NCBI RefSeq assembly: GCF_947366995.1
Contig: NZ_CANBCC010000006.1
Coordinates: 28,208 to 92,207, forward strand
Length of the DNA stretch: 64,000 nt
Origin: an uncultured Aquabacterium sp.
Lineage (GTDB): Bacteria > Pseudomonadota > Gammaproteobacteria > Burkholderiales > Burkholderiaceae_C
Direction of reading: 5' to 3'
This document shows, piece after piece, positions 46,930 to 55,285 of this stretch. Each line of letters starts with the position of its first letter. Position 1 is the stretch's first letter. Made by a program: the position numbers and the translations under genes. Under the pieces are notes generated by a model. The model had not been told where the DNA came from and did no database searches. It saw only the letters and a list, made by a program, of their open reading frames with translations.

Positions 46930-48321
46930 ATGCAAGAGAGCCTCTCACTTGATCTGCCGGATCCCGGTGGCCAGGGCCGTCCTGCTGCCATCCCGGCGCC
47001 GGATACCGCGGCCGCGCCGACGCACGCGGTCGGCACGCCGTTGGCCGAGCGCCTGCGTCCCCAATCCATCGACGACGTGGTCGGGCAGGATCACCTGCTC
47101 GGCCCCGGCCAGCCTCTGCGCGTGGCCTTCGAGTCAGGCCAGCCGCACTCCATGATCTTGTGGGGCCCGCCCGGGGTGGGCAAGACGACGCTCGCGCGTT
47201 TGATGGCGCGTGCGTTCGATGCGCAGTTCCTCGCCATCTCGGCGGTCCTCGGCGGGGTGAAGGACATCCGCGAGGCGGTGGAACAGGCGCAGGCCGTGCG
47301 TCACCTTGGCCGGCGCACGATCGTGTTCGTGGATGAGGTGCATCGCTTCAACAAGGCGCAGCAGGACGCCTTCCTGCCTCACGTCGAGTCGGGCCTGTTC
47401 ACCTTCATTGGCGCCACGACCGAGAACCCGTCTTTCGAGGTCAACGCTGCGCTGCTGTCGCGCGCCACGGTGCACGTGCTGCGGGCCATGGATGAGGGCG
47501 CCATGCTGACCCTGCTGGACAAGGGCCAGGCTGCGCTGGCAGGGCCAAGGCTGACCCCGGCCGCCCGCACTCGCCTCATCGCCTATGCCGACGGCGACGC
47601 CCGCCGTGTGCTCAACACCTACGAGACGCTGACTGCCATGCTGAGGGGCGTCGAGGAAATCGATGAACCCCAGCTCGAAAAGGCCCTGGGCGAACAGCTG
47701 CGTCGCTATGACAAGGGCGGCGACCAGTTCTACGACACGATCTCGGCACTGCACAAATCGGTGCGGGGCTCTGACCCCGACGCGGCGTTGTACTGGTTCG
47801 TGCGCATGGTGGACGGTGGGGTCGACCCGCGCTACATCGTGCGGCGGCTCATCCGCATGGCGAGCGAGGACATCGGTCTGGCCGACCCCCGGGCCCTGCG
47901 GATGGCGCTGGATGCTGCCGAGACCTACGAGCGACTGGGTTCACCGGAAGGCGAACTGACGCTGGCTCAATGCGTGATCTACCTTGCCATCGCGCCCAAG
48001 AGCAATGCGGCCTACGCGGCGTACAAGGCCGTGCGCGCGTGGGTCAAGCAAGACACCACCCGTCCCGTGCCCATGCACCTGCGCAATGCGCCCACCAAGC
48101 TGATGAAGCAGCTGGGCCATGGAGACGGCTACCGCTATGCCCATGACGAGCCCGAAGGCGTGGCCGCGGGCGAGCGTTACTTCCCGGATGGCATGGCCCC
48201 TCAGGCCTTCTACCAGCCCGTGAACCGCGGGCTGGAGATCAAGATTGGCGACCGGCTGAACCAGTTGCGCGCCATGCTGGGAGATGGCCGCGCCGGCACC
48301 GACACCGACCCTGCGGACTGA
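46930..48321 (+). CDS. rarA: replication-associated recombination protein A
   Basis: The start at ATG 46930 (MQESLSLDLPDPGGQ) gives 463 residues; the track ORF adds 87 residues of intergenic translation. It is an AAA+ ATPase with PLAERLRPQSIDDVVGQDHLLGPG, Walker A GPPGVGKTTLARL, Walker B IVFVDEVHRFNKAQQD, sensor 1 GATTENPSFEVN, and the C-terminal SDPDAALYWFVRMVDGGVDPRYI. RarA (MgsA) acts at stalled replication forks. It is convergent with the T6SS gene tssL. Confidence 0.95.
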   Translation: MQESLSLDLPDPGGQGRPAAIPAPDTAAAPTHAVGTPLAERLRPQSIDDVVGQDHLLGPGQPLRVAFESGQPHSMILWGPPGVGKTTLARLMARAFDAQFLAISAVLGGVKDIREAVEQAQAVRHLGRRTIVFVDEVHRFNKAQQDAFLPHVESGLFTFIGATTENPSFEVNAALLSRATVHVLRAMDEGAMLTLLDKGQAALAGPRLTPAARTRLIAYADGDARRVLNTYETLTAMLRGVEEIDEPQLEKALGEQLRRYDKGGDQFYDTISALHKSVRGSDPDAALYWFVRMVDGGVDPRYIVRRLIRMASEDIGLADPRALRMALDAAETYERLGSPEGELTLAQCVIYLAIAPKSNAAYAAYKAVRAWVKQDTTRPVPMHLRNAPTKLMKQLGHGDGYRYAHDEPEGVAAGERYFPDGMAPQAFYQPVNRGLEIKIGDRLNQLRAMLGDGRAGTDTDPAD

Positions 48322-48327
48322 CCGGTC

Positions 48328-49113
48328 TCAGGGCAGCGTGACCGTGATGTGCGCCACCTGGGGCGCCATTTGCACGATGTGATGTTGCTGGCCGAGCTGC
48401 TGCTTCGTCTGCTCGGTCAGCTGCCATCGCAGGCCCAGAAAGCCAGCCAGGGCCATCACCCCGAACACCGAACCGACCACCCAGAGCGGGACCTCGTTCT
48501 TCAGCTGGTTCTGCACCTTGTCGGGTGCCGCCCAGTGCGGCGCGAAAGCCGCGCCCTGGCCCTTCATGCGGGCGATTTCGTCACCCAGGCGCGCGGTCAG
48601 GTAGTTCAGCTTCTCCGTGCCTTCGAGCAGGTACTTGCCCTGGAAGCCCAGCAGCAGGCACATGTGGAACACTTCCAGTGCCTGCACGCGCGGTGCGCCT
48701 TCGCGTCGCAAGGTCTCAAGTCGCTCGAAGAACTGCTCGCCGGCCAGCTGCTCACCGAAGAACTGCAGTTGCAGAGGCAGCCGCTGCCAGGCATCGCGCA
48801 CCTTGAAGCCGGACATCAGGACCACTTCGTCCACCGTGGCACAGAAAGCGTACTTGCAGGCGTACACGTCCTCGGCATCGGCCTGCATGCGCGTGGCGCC
48901 GCGCTCGAAGGCCGTAAGGAACTGCTTGATGCGCTCGCGGAAGGAGTCGGCGTCCAGCGGTGCATGCTTGGCCTTCAGCAGAAACAGCAGGTAGAAGCCG
49001 TCGTACATCAGGTCGAGCAGGCAGGTCGCCTCGCTCGATGTGCCCGCCTCATGGCGCGGGGAGGGCGCCCGGGCGCCATCGAACAGGGTGGGCATGGCAG
49101 AAGAAGGCGACAT
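48328..49113 (-). CDS. tssL: type VI secretion protein TssL (DotU/IcmH family, short form)
   Basis: The 261-residue protein has the DotU-family helical domain (LLDLMYDGFYLLFLLKAK, EDVYACKYAFCATVDEVVLMS, FFERLETL, CLLLGFQGKY) and one C-terminal membrane helix, VPLWVVGSVFGVMALAGFLGL (about 208-230). There is no peptidoglycan-binding OmpA-like extension. TssL is an inner-membrane part of the T6SS membrane complex with TssM and TssJ. The ATG six codons later is an alternative start. It is last of the leftward tssJ-tssK-tssL arm, and tssM does not follow it. Confidence 0.93.
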   Translation of the reverse strand: MSPSSAMPTLFDGARAPSPRHEAGTSSEATCLLDLMYDGFYLLFLLKAKHAPLDADSFRERIKQFLTAFERGATRMQADAEDVYACKYAFCATVDEVVLMSGFKVRDAWQRLPLQLQFFGEQLAGEQFFERLETLRREGAPRVQALEVFHMCLLLGFQGKYLLEGTEKLNYLTARLGDEIARMKGQGAAFAPHWAAPDKVQNQLKNEVPLWVVGSVFGVMALAGFLGLRWQLTEQTKQQLGQQHHIVQMAPQVAHITVTLP

Positions 49114-49129
49114 GGTGCGGTTCCCCAGG

Positions 49130-50491
49130 TCAGGCGTTGACCGCCACCAGCTCCAGCTTCAGATCCTGGATGCCGGCGGGCACATAGATGGTGAGGGCCT
49201 GGGCCCGCAGCATGCGCTCGTAGAGCATGCCGCGCGGTTCCAGCGTGAAGTAGTAGCTTCCGGGGCGCACCGGCACGGCAGCGGGCACCTGGGGCGCATG
49301 CACCAGTCGCACGCCAGGCATGGCCGACAGCACGAGTTTTTCGACGTCGTCGGGTGCGCCGACCTTGAAGCGGTGCGGCACCACATCGACCAGTTCCGCT
49401 GGCGGCATGGCTGCCGACACACCAAGGTAGAACTGCGTCTGCTGTTGGATTTGCTCCGCGTCCAGGCGCCCCTGGTGGAACGAAGGCTGCACTTCGTTCA
49501 GGGCGATCGCGAAGTAGCGCGTGGAGATCACGGTCTCCAGCAGCTCGCGAACGATCTGGTCCAGTCGGTTGAACGCGGGGCCCGGATTGAGATGATCGTA
49601 CGCGGGCAGGTCGGCCAGCGTGTAACCCTTGGAAAAGGTCAGCAGGGCGCCGGCCAGCTCCAGGAGGCGTTCGAACAGCCGCTCGGGATGCAGGGCCGGG
49701 TGCCGCGCCAGGTGGGACAGGCTGGCAAAGGCCGCGCTCGCGGTGTGCAGCAGCCAGAACGAGGCGACGTCGCCCGAGCGGAACTCGATGATGTTCTTGC
49801 TCGGCTCCCGGTGCAGGCCGTAGAGCGCGTCCACCTTCGCCTGCAGCACGTCGAGCAATCGCCGCACATGCAGGAACAGCGCGGGTGAGGCCTGGATGCT
49901 GGCGCACGGCGGCATGAAGCGGCCGTCCAGTTCGAACCCGCCGGTCGAGGTCTTCTTGAGCCGAAGCAAGGGCAGGCTCACCAGATGAGCCCGCGGTGCC
50001 ACGTCGGGCAGCAGGCGTGCCGACTTGCGCAGCACCACCACCTCCGCTGAGACCGCGTCGGTGTAGGCGTCACCCACCTGCCGCCCCTCGCGGAAGTAGC
50101 GCACCGCTGTGTCGGCCTCGTCTCGGGATGCGGCCACATTGGTGCCCTGCGCACGCAGCGGCGCCATCGTCAGATGGAAGACAGCTTCGCCGGCCAGCGT
50201 GTCGGCTGCATCGCCCAGCGCGCTAAGGGCCACGGGCGGCGGGAGCTCGTCATCACCGGGCGCGTTGTACAGCTCGCCATCCGGCAGGATGGCGCGCACT
50301 TCGAGCAGGCGCAGCAGGCCAGTCTGCAGTGCATCCGGATCGACCTTGATGTGCTGGACACCCCAGGCATACGGATGCAGTGCACGCGTCATCTGCGCGA
50401 GACGCCACTCGTGGTAAGCGTCCTGTTGCTGGAAATGCTGCGGGCGCAGAAAGAGGCCTTCGCCCCACAGGATCTTCGGAGTCGGGATCAA
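49130..50491 (-). CDS. tssK: type VI secretion baseplate protein TssK
   Basis: The 453-residue protein opens with TPKILWGEGLFLRPQHFQQQDAYHEWRL, the TssK hallmark. Further family motifs are SKNIIEFRSGDVASFWLLHTAS and the C-terminal PAAVPVRPGSYYFTLEPRG. TssK trimers link the baseplate to the membrane complex. It starts 37 bp after the tssJ stop and its stop is 16 bp before tssL, so the three form one operon. Confidence 0.96.
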   Translation of the reverse strand: MIPTPKILWGEGLFLRPQHFQQQDAYHEWRLAQMTRALHPYAWGVQHIKVDPDALQTGLLRLLEVRAILPDGELYNAPGDDELPPPVALSALGDAADTLAGEAVFHLTMAPLRAQGTNVAASRDEADTAVRYFREGRQVGDAYTDAVSAEVVVLRKSARLLPDVAPRAHLVSLPLLRLKKTSTGGFELDGRFMPPCASIQASPALFLHVRRLLDVLQAKVDALYGLHREPSKNIIEFRSGDVASFWLLHTASAAFASLSHLARHPALHPERLFERLLELAGALLTFSKGYTLADLPAYDHLNPGPAFNRLDQIVRELLETVISTRYFAIALNEVQPSFHQGRLDAEQIQQQTQFYLGVSAAMPPAELVDVVPHRFKVGAPDDVEKLVLSAMPGVRLVHAPQVPAAVPVRPGSYYFTLEPRGMLYERMLRAQALTIYVPAGIQDLKLELVAVNA

Positions 50492-50528
50492 GACGCGGTT
50501 CCTTTCGGTTCGTATCGATGGGGCGCCG

Positions 50529-51236
50529 TCATGGGCAGGGGACGGCGACCGAGCGCGCGGCAGGGGCAGATGTGCCGAGGGGCTCGCCGACCTGCACGCT
50601 CATGGCGCAGGCATGCACCCCGACATGCAGGCCGGACCATGCCGCCTTCGGTGTGCTGAACGCATAGCGCCAACGGCCCTCGGCCGGCTTGCGGAACAGC
50701 GCCACGACGCCAAGGAAGCGGCCATCCCGCGCCACCTTTTCGGTGGAGGCGTGACGCTGGCCCGGCACGAGCTGGATCTCTCGTGCACCGAGCAGGTCTT
50801 CGCCGAACGCTTCCTTCTCCTTGCCCGCGTCGCCAAACACACCGAGCGGTGCCTGCAGGAAGGCATCGGGGCTTTTCAGTCGGTAGACGCGCACCAGCAC
50901 GGCCAGCGACTGTCCGCTCGGCGTCACGTTCAAAGCGTCGCTCGCATGCAGCTTCAGACTGACGGGCCAGTCCGGTAGCGCGCTATCGGGCACCTGAGGC
51001 AATTCCGGCGGCGCTGGCTGCTTGAGCCCCACGCTCTCGAGCGCCTTGTTGCCCAGGTTGCCGATGGCATCGAGCAGCCCGGCCTTGTCAGTCGATGGCA
51101 GCGCTTGAGCCTGTGCCGACTCCGGCGCGGCTGGCATGGCCGGTGCCTGCGGGGCAGAGTTGCAGGCGCCCAGCAGCGCGGATGTGACCAGCGCGGCGAC
51201 GCACCAGCCCGTCGTACGGCTTCTCCCTGTTGTCAT
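50529..51236 (-). CDS. tssJ: type VI secretion lipoprotein TssJ
   Basis: The start at ATG 51236 (MTTGRSRTTGWCVAALV) places a lipobox LLGAC at a normal position and gives 235 residues; the track ORF begins far upstream. A Pro/Ala linker follows, then the TssJ beta-sandwich (VSLKLHASDALNVTPSGQSLAVLVRVYRLK, FGEDLLGAREIQLVPGQ). It should be an outer-membrane lipoprotein that contacts TssM in the periplasm. It is divergent from the rightward T6SS arm across a 248-bp control region. Confidence 0.92.
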   Translation of the reverse strand: MTTGRSRTTGWCVAALVTSALLGACNSAPQAPAMPAAPESAQAQALPSTDKAGLLDAIGNLGNKALESVGLKQPAPPELPQVPDSALPDWPVSLKLHASDALNVTPSGQSLAVLVRVYRLKSPDAFLQAPLGVFGDAGKEKEAFGEDLLGAREIQLVPGQRHASTEKVARDGRFLGVVALFRKPAEGRWRYAFSTPKAAWSGLHVGVHACAMSVQVGEPLGTSAPAARSVAVPCP

Positions 51237-51309
51237 GACTTCTGTGGACGGAGCGACCAATGCCCTTCGCCGGGCGGTAGTGTAGAGAGCCCCGCCTTCG
51301 AGTCCGAGT

Positions 51310-51335
51310 CCACTCCCCCCACCAGGGGGCAGTGG
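51310..51335. other. hairpin in the T6SS divergent control region
   Basis: CCACT-CCCCC and GGGGG-C-AGTGG pair with a short loop and one unpaired base. It lies midway between tssJ and the TPR lipoprotein gene, so it may be a regulator site or a leader structure. No clear promoter boxes or sigma-54 elements were found here. Confidence 0.4.
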
Positions 51336-51484
51336 AGATGAAACGGATTGAAAGAGTCTGTAAACACCCCCCGGAAGAGGGCAGGCGCTCCAATCGAATT
51401 CGGCTCTAATCCGGCCAGCCATCAAGGCGCTGCCCAAGAGCAGGCCGGCACAGAAGTCAAGTCAAACGATTCAGGGAGCAAGGT

Positions 51485-52168
51485 GTGAAGCTGTACAGCA
51501 TTCGCCGCGGCATGGGCTGCGCGGTCGGGGTTCTCGTGTTGTCTGCCAGCCTGACGGGCTGCGGCACTGTCCGCAAGCAGGATGAGGCGAGTGCCCGTCT
51601 GGCCGTGCAGGAACAGGTCAACGAGAAGCTCGCTGCAGCCGAGAAGGCCCAGCAGCAAGGCCAGCCCGACAAGGCCATCGAGCACCTCGATGCGGCGATC
51701 AAGGCCGATCCGGCTGCCAAGGAGCCTTGGCTGAAGAAGGCCCAGATTCACTTCGAGGCTCGCCAGTACGGGCTGGCCATCACCGAAGCCCAGGAAGTGC
51801 TGCAACGCGATGTGAACGACCTCACCGCGAAGAGCATTGTCGCCGTCAGTGGCCTGCGTGTCAGTGCCGAGGCGCTCGAGCAACTGCGCAAGGCCAACGA
51901 GGTGACCGGCTCGACGCGCAGCGAAGCCGAAAGCGTCGCCCGCATCATCCGCGAGGCGCTGGGCGAACCCATTCTCCCGCCGGTCGCCGGCCCTGCTGAG
52001 CCCCCGGCCAAGCCGCGTGGCAATCGCTCTGCCTACCGCCCGCAGGCCGCCGTGATGAACCGTACTCAGGCGCCGGCAATGGGCGCAGCGCCCTCACCCG
52101 CCGGCGTGAAGCCTGCCGCCCCGCCTGCCGGTGGCGCGCGCAGCAACCCCTTTGGTGCCTTGCAGTAA
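51485..52168 (+). CDS. T6SS-associated TPR lipoprotein
   Basis: The GTG start at 51485 has AGGGAG upstream and gives 227 residues. The signal peptide ends in a lipobox, LTGC, so it should be a lipoprotein. Residues about 35-115 are helical with a TPR-like pair (GQPDKAIEHLDAAIKADPAAKEPWLKKAQIHFEARQYGLAITEAQEVLQ). The last 65 residues are a Pro/Ala/Arg-rich unstructured tail. Its role is unknown. It heads the rightward arm 23 bp before tssB, so it is probably co-expressed with the sheath genes. Confidence 0.85.
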   Translation: MKLYSIRRGMGCAVGVLVLSASLTGCGTVRKQDEASARLAVQEQVNEKLAAAEKAQQQGQPDKAIEHLDAAIKADPAAKEPWLKKAQIHFEARQYGLAITEAQEVLQRDVNDLTAKSIVAVSGLRVSAEALEQLRKANEVTGSTRSEAESVARIIREALGEPILPPVAGPAEPPAKPRGNRSAYRPQAAVMNRTQAPAMGAAPSPAGVKPAAPPAGGARSNPFGALQ

Positions 52169-52191
52169 ACAGACCAGGAAGGAGCCTTGTC

Positions 52192-52707
52192 ATGGCCAAG
52201 AAAGACAGTGTGCAGGACCGTCTCGGACGTGTCCGTGCCCCCCGCGTGCAACTGCGCTACGACGTCGAAATCGGTGACGCCACCGAGCAGAAGGAGTTGC
52301 CGTTCGTCATGGGCGTGATGGGCGACTTCACGGGTCAGCCCGACCCTGACAAGCCGCAGGTCCGTCTGAAGGACCGCAAGTTCGTCAACGTCGATCTGGA
52401 CAACTTCGACGAGGTGATGGCTGGCATGGCGCCGCGCGCCAGCTACCGTGTGAAGAACAAGCTTGGCCCCGATGGCGGCGAGTTCGCCGTGAACCTCGAG
52501 TTCAAGAAGATGGACGATTTCCGGCCTGAAGCCGTGGTCGAGCAGGTCGAGCCGCTGCGCAAGCTGCTGGAGGCACGCAGCAAGCTGTCAGACCTGCGAA
52601 ACAAGCTGGCTGGCAACGACAAGCTGGAAGACGTGCTCGGGGAGGTGCTCAACAACACCGAGAAGCTCAAGCAACTGGGCGAAGAAACCCAGCAGGGCGG
52701 GGAGTGA
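52192..52707 (+). CDS. tssB: type VI secretion contractile sheath small subunit TssB
   Basis: The 171-residue protein begins MAKKDSVQDRLGRVRAPRVQLRYDVE, followed by LPFVMGVMGDFTG, RKFVNVDLDNFDEVM and a helical C-terminus. These are TssB (VipA) features; it forms the contractile sheath with TssC. It is followed 4 bp later by tssC with a GGAG site inside the tssB end. Confidence 0.97.
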   Translation: MAKKDSVQDRLGRVRAPRVQLRYDVEIGDATEQKELPFVMGVMGDFTGQPDPDKPQVRLKDRKFVNVDLDNFDEVMAGMAPRASYRVKNKLGPDGGEFAVNLEFKKMDDFRPEAVVEQVEPLRKLLEARSKLSDLRNKLAGNDKLEDVLGEVLNNTEKLKQLGEETQQGGE

Positions 52708-52711
52708 CATC

Positions 52712-54190
52712 ATGAGCGCACAACTGCAGGCACAGACCGGTGCCGTGGTCGAGTCGACCAGTCTGCTCGACGACATCGTCGCCAAGAGCAAGGTGGCCAA
52801 GACCACCACCGAGCACGCCCGTGCGAAGGACCTGATTGCCGAGCTGGTCAAGGAAGTCATGCAGGGCACGGTCACGGTGTCCGACAACCTCTCGGCCACC
52901 ATCGATGCACGCATCGCCGAGCTTGACCAGCTGATCTCGATGCAGCTCAGCGAGGTCATGCACGCCCCCGAGTTCCAGAAGTTGGAGTCCTCGTGGACGG
53001 GCCTGCACTATCTGTGCAAGCAGACCTCGACGGGCGAGATGCTGAAGATCAAGGTCTTCAACGCCACCAAGAAGGAGCTTGTCAAAGACTTCAAGACGGC
53101 CATCGACTTCGACCAGTCGGCGCTGTTCAAGAAGGTCTATGAAGAAGAGTTCGGCACCTTCGGTGGTGCGCCGTTTGCCAGCCTGATTGGCGATTTCGAA
53201 ATCGGCCGTGGCGCGGAGGACATGTACTTCCTCGAGCAGATGTCGCACGTGGCAGCCGCCTCGCATGCACCCTTCGTATCGGCCGCATCGCCGGAGCTGT
53301 TCGGTCTGGAGACCTACACGGACCTGGGCAAGCCCCGTGATCTGGCCAAGGTGTTCGACACGGTGGAATACGCCAAGTGGAAGTCCTTCCGTGACGCCGA
53401 AGATGCCCGCTACGTAGGGCTGACACTGCCGCGCTTTCTGGGGCGTCAGCCATTTGATCCGAAGGACGGTGTGACCTGTGAAGGCTTCAACTTCGTCGAG
53501 CGCACTGATGGCACCGACCACGAGCGTTATCTGTGGGTGAACGCCGCGTACGCGTTTGCGGCTCGCCTGACCAATGCCTTTGAGAGCTACGGGTGGTGTG
53601 CTGCCATCCGTGGTGTCGAAGGCGGCGGTCTGGTGGAGGACTTGCCCACCCACACCTTCCGGACCGACGATGGTGAAGTGGCACTCAAGTGCCCCACGGA
53701 GATCTCGATCACCGACCGCCGTGAGAAGGAGCTGAGCGACCTCGGCTTCATCCCCCTGGTGCACTGCAAGAACACCGATTACGCCGCGTTCTTCGGAGCG
53801 CAGTCGGTGCAGAAGGTCAAGAAGTACGACTCGGATGCCGCCAGCGCCAACGCCGTGCTGTCGGCCCAGTTGCAGTACATGTTTGCGGTCTGCCGCATTG
53901 CGCACTACATGAAGTCCATGATGCGCGACAAGATTGGCAGCTTTGCCTCGCCGGGCGAGATCGAGGCCTACCTGACCGGCTGGCTGCAGCAGTACGTGAC
54001 GACAGACCAGGCCGCCTCGCAGGAAACCAAGGCGCGCTATCCGCTGGCCGAGGCCGCAGTGCAGGTTTCAGAAGTACCCGGACGTCCGGGGGTGTACAGG
54101 GCGGTTTCGTTTGTTCGTCCGCACTTCCAGCTGGACGAGCTGTCCATCTCGTTGCGCCTGGTCGCCCAGCTGCCCGGCTCCAACGGTTAA
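52712..54190 (+). CDS. tssC: type VI secretion contractile sheath large subunit TssC
   Basis: The 492-residue protein has the TssC (VipB) signatures: ISMQLSEVMHAPEFQKLESSWTGLHYL, GGAPFASLIGDFEIGRGAEDMYFL, FLGRQPFDP, HERYLWVNAAYAFAARL and the C-terminal VPGRPGVYRAVSFVRPHFQLDEL. It assembles with TssB into the sheath that drives the Hcp tube. It is flanked by tssB and hcp in one operon. Confidence 0.98.
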   Translation: MSAQLQAQTGAVVESTSLLDDIVAKSKVAKTTTEHARAKDLIAELVKEVMQGTVTVSDNLSATIDARIAELDQLISMQLSEVMHAPEFQKLESSWTGLHYLCKQTSTGEMLKIKVFNATKKELVKDFKTAIDFDQSALFKKVYEEEFGTFGGAPFASLIGDFEIGRGAEDMYFLEQMSHVAAASHAPFVSAASPELFGLETYTDLGKPRDLAKVFDTVEYAKWKSFRDAEDARYVGLTLPRFLGRQPFDPKDGVTCEGFNFVERTDGTDHERYLWVNAAYAFAARLTNAFESYGWCAAIRGVEGGGLVEDLPTHTFRTDDGEVALKCPTEISITDRREKELSDLGFIPLVHCKNTDYAAFFGAQSVQKVKKYDSDAASANAVLSAQLQYMFAVCRIAHYMKSMMRDKIGSFASPGEIEAYLTGWLQQYVTTDQAASQETKARYPLAEAAVQVSEVPGRPGVYRAVSFVRPHFQLDELSISLRLVAQLPGSNG

Positions 54191-54212
54191 TCAAACACAG
54201 GAGGAATGAGGA

Positions 54213-54782
54213 ATGGCAAAGGACATCTTTGTCGAGTTCGTGGGCTCGGACGTCATCGGTGACGTCCGTGACAAGGACCACGGCTCAGCATCGCCCACCG
54301 CGAAGAACACCAAGCCGACGCTCGAGGTGAGCTCGTGGACGCAGACCGTGCGCCAGCCCAAGTCGGCGACGTCATCGACGGCCGGTGGTCACTCGGCCGA
54401 GCGCTGCGAGCACGCCGACATGGTGTTCACCAAGGACATCGATGCTGCCACGCCGAAGCTGCTGCAGGCCTGCTCGGCCGGCACCATCTTCAAAGAAGTC
54501 AAGGTCTACTTCTACCGTGCGATCTCCAGCACGGCAAACCAGGCCGGGCAGCACAACGGCGGCCTGCAGCGCAAGCGCTACCTGCTGATCGAAATGAAGA
54601 ACGTGCTGGTGTCCAGCGTCACGCCGCAGGTTGGCGGTGAAGGCCTGCCGACCGAGACGTTCTCGCTGCGTTACTCGGCCATCCGCTGGTCGTACGACGA
54701 GGTGAAGATCGACGGCACCGTCGGTCACACCAACGTGTCGTGCGCCTGGAACCTGGCCACCAACACCACCACCTACTCCTGA
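54213..54782 (+). CDS. hcp: type VI secretion tube protein Hcp
   Basis: The 189-residue protein starts MAKDIFVEFVGSDVIGDVRDKDH and has the Hcp pattern VSSWTQTVRQP...CEHADMVFTKDIDAATPKLLQACSAG and FSLRYSAIRWSYDE. Hcp hexamers stack into the tube that is pushed out. A strong AGGAGGAATGAGGA site precedes the ATG, which fits the high expression expected of a tube protein. Its stop overlaps tssE (TGATG). Confidence 0.95.
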   Translation: MAKDIFVEFVGSDVIGDVRDKDHGSASPTAKNTKPTLEVSSWTQTVRQPKSATSSTAGGHSAERCEHADMVFTKDIDAATPKLLQACSAGTIFKEVKVYFYRAISSTANQAGQHNGGLQRKRYLLIEMKNVLVSSVTPQVGGEGLPTETFSLRYSAIRWSYDEVKIDGTVGHTNVSCAWNLATNTTTYS

Positions 54783-55285
54783 TGGAGTCCGGGGGCGCAG
54801 CCCCCGTCTTGTCCATGCCTGACCAGTTCCCGCCCAGCATCTGGGATCGCCTCTTGGCCGCCGAGGGCGAACATCGGCCGGGCGGGCTGGTCGGCATCGA
54901 CAAGATCAAGGCCCAGGTGGCGCGCGATGTCGAGAACATCCTGAACGCCCGACAGGCGCTGTTCCTTGCCGGCGCCCAGTACAGCCTTGCTGCCCGTTCA
55001 GTCATAGGCTTCGGCCTCACGGACTTCGCACACGTGACCACCTACGGAACGCACGAGATGGACGAGGTCTGCCGCAGCATCGAGCGCGCCATCCTGGCCC
55101 ACGAGCACCGGCTGCGTCATGTGCAGGTGCGGTTCCGGGGTACATCGCTGATTGCCGGGCGCTGGGGCTTCGACGTCGTGGCCGAACTCCGTGTCGGCGA
55201 TGCGCGCGAGCCGATCAGTTTCGAAGCCGTCATGGATTCGTCCAAACAGAATTTCAGCGTGCAACAGGGCGCCGGACCCGCATGA
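54782..55285 (+). CDS. tssE: type VI secretion baseplate protein TssE
   Basis: The ATG at 54782 overlaps the hcp stop and gives 167 residues. The gp25-like features include SIWDRLL, VARDVENILNAR, SVIGFGLTDF and the C-terminal RWGFDVVAELRVGDAREPISF. TssE is the wedge component that starts sheath assembly. It overlaps tssF by 4 bp (ATGA). A later ATG (SMPDQF) could be the true start. Confidence 0.92.
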   Translation: MESGGAAPVLSMPDQFPPSIWDRLLAAEGEHRPGGLVGIDKIKAQVARDVENILNARQALFLAGAQYSLAARSVIGFGLTDFAHVTTYGTHEMDEVCRSIERAILAHEHRLRHVQVRFRGTSLIAGRWGFDVVAELRVGDAREPISFEAVMDSSKQNFSVQQGAGPA

